Assembly: GCA_934643825.1 (NCBI GenBank)
Contig: CAKUCW010000006.1
Span: 22,047 to 86,046, forward strand
Direction: 5' to 3'
Length of the DNA stretch: 64,000 bases
DNA from: an uncultured Clostridia bacterium
GTDB lineage: Bacteria; Bacillota; Clostridia; Christensenellales; Aristaeellaceae
The position numbers and the translations under genes were made by a program. Positions 59,271-64,000 of this stretch are shown here, one piece after another (the stretch's first letter is position 1; each line of letters opens with the position of its first letter). The notes below the pieces were generated by a model. The model had not been told where the DNA came from, did no database searches, and saw only the letters and a program-made list of their open reading frames with translations.

Positions 59271-61175
59271 TCACGCGCAGATCGACATTTCCGCGTCACG
59301 CGCCATCTGCTCCATCTGCACGCCCAGCGTTTGGGACAGGCTCTGGCAGAGCCGCGCCGTAAAGCCGCTCGACGGATCGGCAAGCGCCTGAATGATGGCG
59401 CGTTCGATCTCCTCCCGCTGACGGGAAAGCCCGCGCCGGACGGCGTTATCCGTGACCACCCTGCGCATCAGGATGGGCAGCTTTGCCTTGCGCAGCGCCT
59501 TTTCCATGCCGGATTTTCCCAGAATGGCAATCAGAATGCCCACCGACGCGCCCGCCGCCATGCCGGCAGGGCCCGCGCTGACCAGCGCCATGCCGCCTCC
59601 GCCGCAAAGCGTCGCGCCGACGACCGCCAGAATGACGCTCATCACGCCCGAAAAGATATCCATGCCCATCGCGTCCAGCAGCGACATCTTGACGCCGCCC
59701 ACACCCGCCTGAAGTCGCGCTCCCGTCAGGCTCATCTTTTCCGGCGGAACGCCGCAGCGGACGCAGAGCGACGTCAGTTCGTCCTCGAGCGTCTGCATCA
59801 ATTCATCCAGCCACGCGTGCAGTTCGCCTTCCAGCCTTTCGCCCAGCGCATCGCTTTCAAACGCCTTGGCAATCCGCCGCTGAATGTCCCCGTCCAATTC
59901 GTCGATGGTCGCCATGCCGCCCTTGCGCCAAAGCCCGACGGCTTCCACCGTGCTTTCCTGCGCCATTTCAAACAGCGCGTGCGCAACCGGTTCATATAAT
60001 TCGTGCGCACTCGCGTTCACCGCCATGGACAGCTTTTCGCCGTGCGCGATTGAGCCGACTTCCTGCCTGAAGACCTTCAGCCGCTCATCCACGCGCCCCG
60101 CGTAGGCTAAGCCGCGTGCAATCGAGCATTCCGGTTCCGGGCAAAGCACCAGCAGGGCGCCGTCAAACGCCTCTCTGCACGCCTGCTGAAAGAACGCCAT
60201 CCGCGACGCGCCGCCCGTCAGAATGACCACCTGCGGCGGGCAGGTTTTGCTGACCTCGACCGCCGCGTGCAGCGCGTCTTCCAGACAGTCGCAAAAGCTC
60301 CTGCCGCCCAGCGCCGAAATGGGCTCCCTAATCATCTCGCGCACGCTTTCCCCGCCGATGCTCAATTCCAGCGCCAGCGGCTCGTCATAGCAGACCGTCA
60401 GCTGGCGGCGAAGCGGCGCGTCCGCCCATTTCTCCTCATCGAGGAAATAGCTTTCCTTGAGTCTGCGGGCTTCCAGCTCGCAATAGCTCCTCCACGCCGG
60501 ACATTCCTCAAAGACTTCCGCCAGCGCTTTTCCGTCCGGCGACTGCGCCACGGCATGCGATAAAATCAGCTCGTCGATCAATCCGCCGCCCAGATTCGTG
60601 TCGCCGAAGAGCGAAACATTCTGCTGATGCCCGTCCACAATGTAGGCGAAATCCGTCGTCGAAGAACCGATGTCGATCACCATCGCGCTCTTGCGCATCA
60701 ATTCCGGGCTGACGCGAAGCCCCCGCGCATGACGCGCATAGAGGAACGCGGCGCGGGGCTCCGGCACGACACTGACATTCGGAAAACCCGCGGATTCCAG
60801 CAGCGCGGCGTATTGCTCCCGCCGCCCCTCGCCCCAGCCGGCAGGACAGCCGACGACCGTCCGCGCCACCTCTGCCATCAGCGCAGGCTGCACCCGCGTC
60901 AGTTCGGCGACGACGCCCTGCGCAAACGCACGCACGTCCCCCGCCGCCGAGGGATCGACCAGATACCGCGATTTAAAGCGCACCTTGGCTTCCGCCGCGC
61001 CGTCCATGACGCTGGCGGCTTCGCCGATGACAATGCGCCCGTTCTTTACGCCGACGGCGGAAAGCAGGCTCGTTTTGCCGCAGAGGGGAATCACCCGCGG
61101 CTCAACCGTCGAATCTTCATCCAGAAGGGTCACGGCGCTTTCGCCGTCGCCCAAGTCAAAGCCCAGTATCTTCAC
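59271..61175 (-). CDS. Hsp70-like ATPase with hydrophobic C-terminal domain
   Basis: A 634-residue protein. The actin/Hsp70 ATPase core spans ~1-380: phosphate-1 GFDLGDGESA, phosphate-2 MVIDIGSSTTDFAY (about 165-178) and adenosine motif VVILTGGASRM. Instead of the canonical beta-sandwich substrate domain there is a helical region (~380-495) and a glycine-rich hydrophobic stretch (~500-545; GVMSVILAVVGATLCGGGGM) with an amphipathic tail, so it may contact membranes. It lies 3 nt after a gene encoding a membrane GrpE-like protein, an obvious nucleotide-exchange partner. Client unknown. Confidence 0.85.
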   Translation of the reverse strand: MKILGFDLGDGESAVTLLDEDSTVEPRVIPLCGKTSLLSAVGVKNGRIVIGEAASVMDGAAEAKVRFKSRYLVDPSAAGDVRAFAQGVVAELTRVQPALMAEVARTVVGCPAGWGEGRREQYAALLESAGFPNVSVVPEPRAAFLYARHARGLRVSPELMRKSAMVIDIGSSTTDFAYIVDGHQQNVSLFGDTNLGGGLIDELILSHAVAQSPDGKALAEVFEECPAWRSYCELEARRLKESYFLDEEKWADAPLRRQLTVCYDEPLALELSIGGESVREMIREPISALGGRSFCDCLEDALHAAVEVSKTCPPQVVILTGGASRMAFFQQACREAFDGALLVLCPEPECSIARGLAYAGRVDERLKVFRQEVGSIAHGEKLSMAVNASAHELYEPVAHALFEMAQESTVEAVGLWRKGGMATIDELDGDIQRRIAKAFESDALGERLEGELHAWLDELMQTLEDELTSLCVRCGVPPEKMSLTGARLQAGVGGVKMSLLDAMGMDIFSGVMSVILAVVGATLCGGGGMALVSAGPAGMAAGASVGILIAILGKSGMEKALRKAKLPILMRRVVTDNAVRRGLSRQREEIERAIIQALADPSSGFTARLCQSLSQTLGVQMEQMARDAEMSICA

Positions 61176-61178
61176 GCC

Positions 61179-62027
61179 TTACACCTCCCCGGCAGCGACC
61201 GCCGCGACGCCGCGGCGCACCAACTCTCCATCGCGCACCAGCGCCGGGCGCACCGTCCGTGCGCCGCTTCTGGCGGGCAATACATCAAACAACGCGGCGT
61301 GCTGCGGATCATAGAAAACGCTCTCCACGCCGAGCATCCGCAGATACTGCTCTGCCTGATCCAGACTGCGAAGCGCCAGATCCTGCCGACCCGAAGCCCG
61401 CGCTTCCATCATCGCGGAAAGCAGCTCCAGCATGGCGTCATCCGCCGTGCCGGAAAGCCGCGCCACGCCGTGGTCTTCCTCCAAAAGAGCCAAATCCGCC
61501 GCGCACATGTCCGCCGCCTGACAGATTTCGCCGACCCTGCGCACCATGTCGTCCGCATTCAGGCAGACGACGGCTTCCGCGTGCGCGGTTTCCTTCGGCA
61601 CGTCCTCCCGATTCGAGCCGCCGCCCATAAGCATCAGCAGCGCACCGAGCGCCTGCGCCAGCGCAAACGTCATTTTGCCCTCAATGGCTTCATAGACCGC
61701 CAGCGCCGCCAAGATCAACGCGCCCGCGCCCAACGCGCCGCGCCTGAGCTTTTTCGCCTTGTCCGGCTGCTGCTCCCGACTTTCTTCGAGGACGAGCTTT
61801 CCCTCCGCACGTGCAGCGCGAAGGCAGTCGGGCATCCGCTTGGCAAGCGCCATGACCGCCTGCTGTCTTTGGCGGGCAAAATCGTCCTGTTCATCCTGCG
61901 CCAAATCGCAGGCAATCTGCTCAAGCGTCATCGTCGCGGCAGATACCGCCTGCGTCATGTCCTGCGCGGCTTCAAGCTGCTCACGCAGAGATTCTTTTCT
62001 GTTTTCAAAAGCGGCGACTGCGTTCAT
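61179..62027 (-). CDS. Membrane-anchored GrpE-like protein
   Basis: A 282-residue protein. A helical N-terminus (about 1-90) precedes two hydrophobic helices (about 96-113 and 119-136: GALGAGALILAALAVYEAIE; LAQALGALLMLMG), then a cytoplasmic C-terminus. The last ~65 residues (YLRMLGVESVFYDPQHAALF, then TVRPALVRDGELVRRGVAAV) follow the GrpE head pattern 'GVE...FDP..HEAV...IRPALV'. It is encoded directly before the Hsp70-like gene, behind a consensus promoter. The GrpE relation is my reading from short motifs. Confidence 0.75.
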   Translation of the reverse strand: MNAVAAFENRKESLREQLEAAQDMTQAVSAATMTLEQIACDLAQDEQDDFARQRQQAVMALAKRMPDCLRAARAEGKLVLEESREQQPDKAKKLRRGALGAGALILAALAVYEAIEGKMTFALAQALGALLMLMGGGSNREDVPKETAHAEAVVCLNADDMVRRVGEICQAADMCAADLALLEEDHGVARLSGTADDAMLELLSAMMEARASGRQDLALRSLDQAEQYLRMLGVESVFYDPQHAALFDVLPARSGARTVRPALVRDGELVRRGVAAVAAGEV

Positions 62028-62073
62028 ATGCGTCCCCCGTTTCGACTAAATTTGGAATTTTGGGTCAGCTTCA

Positions 62074-62102
62074 TTGTACCCGCGGCAGCGGGCTTTGTCA
62101 AT
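62074..62102 (-). promoter_or_regulatory. Promoter of the GrpE-like/Hsp70-like operon
   Basis: Minus strand TTGACA (62097-62102), 17 bp, TACAAT (62074-62079). No CIRCE palindrome is seen, so HrcA control is not indicated. Confidence 0.8.
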
Positions 62103-62111
62103 TGACCGCGA

Positions 62112-62660
62112 ATATGGTATACTGAGCGGAAGGACGATTGGGGCTTCGCCCCAAACCCCACAAGGGAACTGAGTTCCCTTGACCTTCCCCTTCGCTTCGC
62201 GGCGGTTTTAAGAGACTTGTTGAACGATGCGCATGCGCATCGTATATGGGGTTCATCATATACTGAGCGGAAGGACGATTGGGGGCTTTGCCCCAAACCC
62301 CACAAGGGACTGAGTTTTCTTGACCTTCCCCTTCGCTTCGCGGCGGTTTTAACAGACTTGTTGAACGATGCGCATGCGCATCGTATCAGGCCGTAAACAA
62401 AAAGCTATTCTCCCCCGAAGGGGGAGAATAGCCCTTTCCGCAAATGAAAGAATAGCTGAATTTCTTGATTTTGCTATTCAAGCCAAGTTTTCTTATGTCA
62501 ACAAGCTGCGCATATGTGGTTCATAACATACTAAGCGGAAGGACGATTGGGGCTTCGCCCCAAACCCCACAAGGGAACTGAGTTCCCTTGACCTTCCCCT
62601 TCGCTTCGCGGCGGTTTTAAGAAACTTGCTGAACGATGCGCATGCGCATCGTACTATGTG
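62112..62660. repeat. Three tandem units containing inverted family B repeats
   Basis: Each ~150-bp unit reads TATACTGAGCGGAAGGACGA, GGGGCTTCGCCCC, CTTCGCTTCGCGGCGGTTTT, GAACGATGCGCATGCGCATC. Units 1 and 3 are uninterrupted, while unit 2 is split by element A (62388-62508). Confidence 0.85.
62388..62508 (-). mobile_element. Repeat family A, copy 3 (inserted into a repeat unit)
   Basis: Inverted copy of the element at 6205 with the same hairpin (CTATTCTCCCCC/GGGGGAGAATAG). It interrupts unit 2 of the tandem array exactly after GCGCATCGTAT, and GCGCAT reappears on the other side; units 1 and 3 show the empty site. Confidence 0.65.
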
Positions 62661-62684
62661 ATTCATAAGAAAGAAGGAATATCT

Positions 62685-62864
62685 ATGTGGGAAGAACTGG
62701 GCATCAGCAGCGGAACGGCACTTCTGATTCTCATCGTGCTGTATTTTGTCATCAAATGGGCAGTCAAGAACGGAATCAAAGAAGCCTATCGGGATATCAC
62801 TGCCGAAAAAAATGACCCTGAACTCAGCAACGAAAACTCCGACTCCGACGAAATAAAGCCTTGA
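62685..62864 (+). CDS. Small single-pass membrane protein (DUF6019-like)
   Basis: A 59-residue protein; GAAGGAA precedes ATG 62685. An N-terminal membrane helix (GTALLILIVLYFVIKWAVKN, about 9-28) is followed by GIKEAYRDI and an acidic tail. The IKWAVKNGIKEAY pattern matches short proteins I associate with DUF6019; function unknown. It lies 25 nt before the pseudouridine synthase gene, probably cotranscribed. Confidence 0.75.
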   Translation: MWEELGISSGTALLILIVLYFVIKWAVKNGIKEAYRDITAEKNDPELSNENSDSDEIKP

Positions 62865-62889
62865 CCATTTTCCATAAAGTGAGGTCTTC

Positions 62890-63786
62890 ATGCGCATTCT
62901 GATCTATATCACCACCGAAGAGGACGCGGGACGCGCCGTTCGCAGCGTCGTTCCCCGACGGTTTCGCTTGGGCACGCATGCCTTTCGGCGGCTCAAAGTC
63001 GAGGGCGGCATTCTCTGCGACGGCATGCCCGTTCGCGCCGACACCCGCCTTCGCGCCGGACAGGTTTTGGAAATCCGCCTTGATAACGGCGAAACGCCCG
63101 GCGCGTCTCTGACGCCCGATGATGCCCTCCCGCCGTCCTTCATCCGCTATGCCGATGAGGATATCCTGATTGTCAGTAAGGGCGCACCGCTGGCGACCCT
63201 GCCCTGCGGGCATATCCATACCGGAACACTCCGCGAACAGCTCGCCGCCCTGCTCGGACAGGACGCCGCGTCGTTTGATTATCACCCCGTCAATCGGCTG
63301 GATAAGGGCACAAGCGGGCTGCTCTGCGTGGCGCGACACGCGCACGCACAGCGTCTGCTGACCGCACAGCTTCATTCCGACGCTTTTCTCCGTGAATATC
63401 TGGCGATTACCGACGGTATTCCCAAAAACGAAAGCGGCGTCATCGACGCGCCTATTGCCCGGCTCGGCACGGGCGCAAAACGCGGCGTCGTTTCCGGCGG
63501 ACAACGCGCCGTGACGCATTACCGCGTTGAACAGATACATAAAGGACGCGCACTCATCCGCCTGAAGCTTGAAACCGGACGCACCCATCAGATTCGTGTC
63601 CACCTGTCGTCTATGGGCTGCCCGATTCTCGGCGATTATCTCTATGGGAATGAACTTCCTGAACTGAAGGATCGGTTCGCATTGCATTCGGCACATCTGC
63701 GGTGTATTCAGCCTGTCACGGGACAGATGATCGATATCACTGAACCTCTGCCGCGGGAATTGCAAATTCTCATGGAAAATGACTGA
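62890..63786 (+). CDS. RluA-family pseudouridine synthase
   Basis: A 298-residue enzyme isomerising uridine in rRNA. An S4-like N-terminus (RRLKVEGGILCDGMPVRADT, about 34-53) precedes the catalytic motif HPVNRLDKGTSGLLCVARHA (Asp in NRLDKG). KLETGRTHQIRVHLSSMGCP and GDYLYG are further RluA/RluD signatures. Short for RluD, as often in Firmicutes YhcT/YjbO-type members. The rRNA site cannot be assigned. A ribosome site (GTGAGG) lies upstream. Confidence 0.93.
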   Translation: MRILIYITTEEDAGRAVRSVVPRRFRLGTHAFRRLKVEGGILCDGMPVRADTRLRAGQVLEIRLDNGETPGASLTPDDALPPSFIRYADEDILIVSKGAPLATLPCGHIHTGTLREQLAALLGQDAASFDYHPVNRLDKGTSGLLCVARHAHAQRLLTAQLHSDAFLREYLAITDGIPKNESGVIDAPIARLGTGAKRGVVSGGQRAVTHYRVEQIHKGRALIRLKLETGRTHQIRVHLSSMGCPILGDYLYGNELPELKDRFALHSAHLRCIQPVTGQMIDITEPLPRELQILMEND

Positions 63787-63811
63787 TGATTTCATTCCGA
63801 AATCACCCCTT

Positions 63812-64000
63812 AAATCCGCCGCGAAGCGAAGAAGGGAGTCTGAGGGGATAATCCCCTCAGGCAGGTTTGGGCGGCAGCCCAAGGTAACCCCCGTAACCCC
63901 AAAATCGCGAAGCGATTTAAAAAAAGCGTGAATCAGGGAGCGAAGCGTCCCCTGATTCCTCTAACCCTTCTTCAAACCGCCGCGAAGCGAAGAAGGGGTT
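63812..64000. repeat. Repeat family B, one copy and the start of a second
   Basis: AAATCCGCCGCGAAGCGAAG, GGGAGTCTGAGGGGATAATCC, GGGCGGCAGCCCAAGG and AATCAGGGAGCGAAGCGTCC, then AAACCGCCGCGAAGCGAAG cut by the window end. Confidence 0.85.

Overview
The window is about 57% G+C bacterial DNA. It carries the Gram-positive ylxM-ffh-rpsP-khpA-rimM cluster, DUF951, DUF896, DUF815, a RelQ-type (p)ppGpp synthetase, an SdpR/SdpI pair and BioY. This points to a high-GC member of the Clostridia, probably a gut or rumen lineage of the Christensenellales/Oscillospirales type. The genus cannot be read from the sequence.

Layout. 0-10.5 kb is host: the signal-recognition/ribosome cluster, a probable type I toxin-antitoxin locus, an EamA exporter, an autoregulated SdpR/SdpI operon, a secreted alpha/beta hydrolase, signal peptidase I, DUF951, RelQ and two tRNA-Ser genes. 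11-34 kb is a prophage segment of short-tailed (podovirus) type, almost entirely on the minus strand: small terminase, large terminase, portal, scaffold-like protein, N4-gp56 capsid protein, two tail-tube proteins, ejection proteins (one a 1329-residue polyvalent protein with an ART-like domain), collagen-like and glycine-rich fibre proteins, endolysin and holin. No integrase, repressor or replication gene is present, and host-type repeats have entered the structural operon. Two secreted-protein genes, an IS110 relic and two small-RNA-like transcription units lie on its plus strand.

34.5-64 kb is host again: threonine synthase, a P-loop protein, a large PT-repeat surface protein with an adjacent ATPase, an exported flavoprotein in an AT-rich island, ManA, an AraC regulator, a metal-efflux module (ArsR, HMA chaperone, P1B ATPase), an SH3 protein, DUF815, ArgS, BioY, two orphan proteins sharing a duplicated leader, DUF896, NUDIX, NagB-NagA, an Hsp70-like ATPase paired with a membrane GrpE-like protein, a small membrane protein and an RluA-type pseudouridine synthase.

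The window is very rich in short dispersed repeats. I distinguish five families: A, a hairpin element flanked by locus-specific direct repeats; B, GCCGCGAAGCGAAG repeats; C, about 180-195 bp with terminal inverted repeats; D, a CTCTCAG/GGGAGAGC palindrome; and E, GCGGGCTGA arrays. The most interesting items are the twin small-RNA genes in the prophage, the Hsp70/GrpE-like membrane pair, the polyvalent ejection protein, the small mobile elements A and C, and the type I toxin-antitoxin locus.
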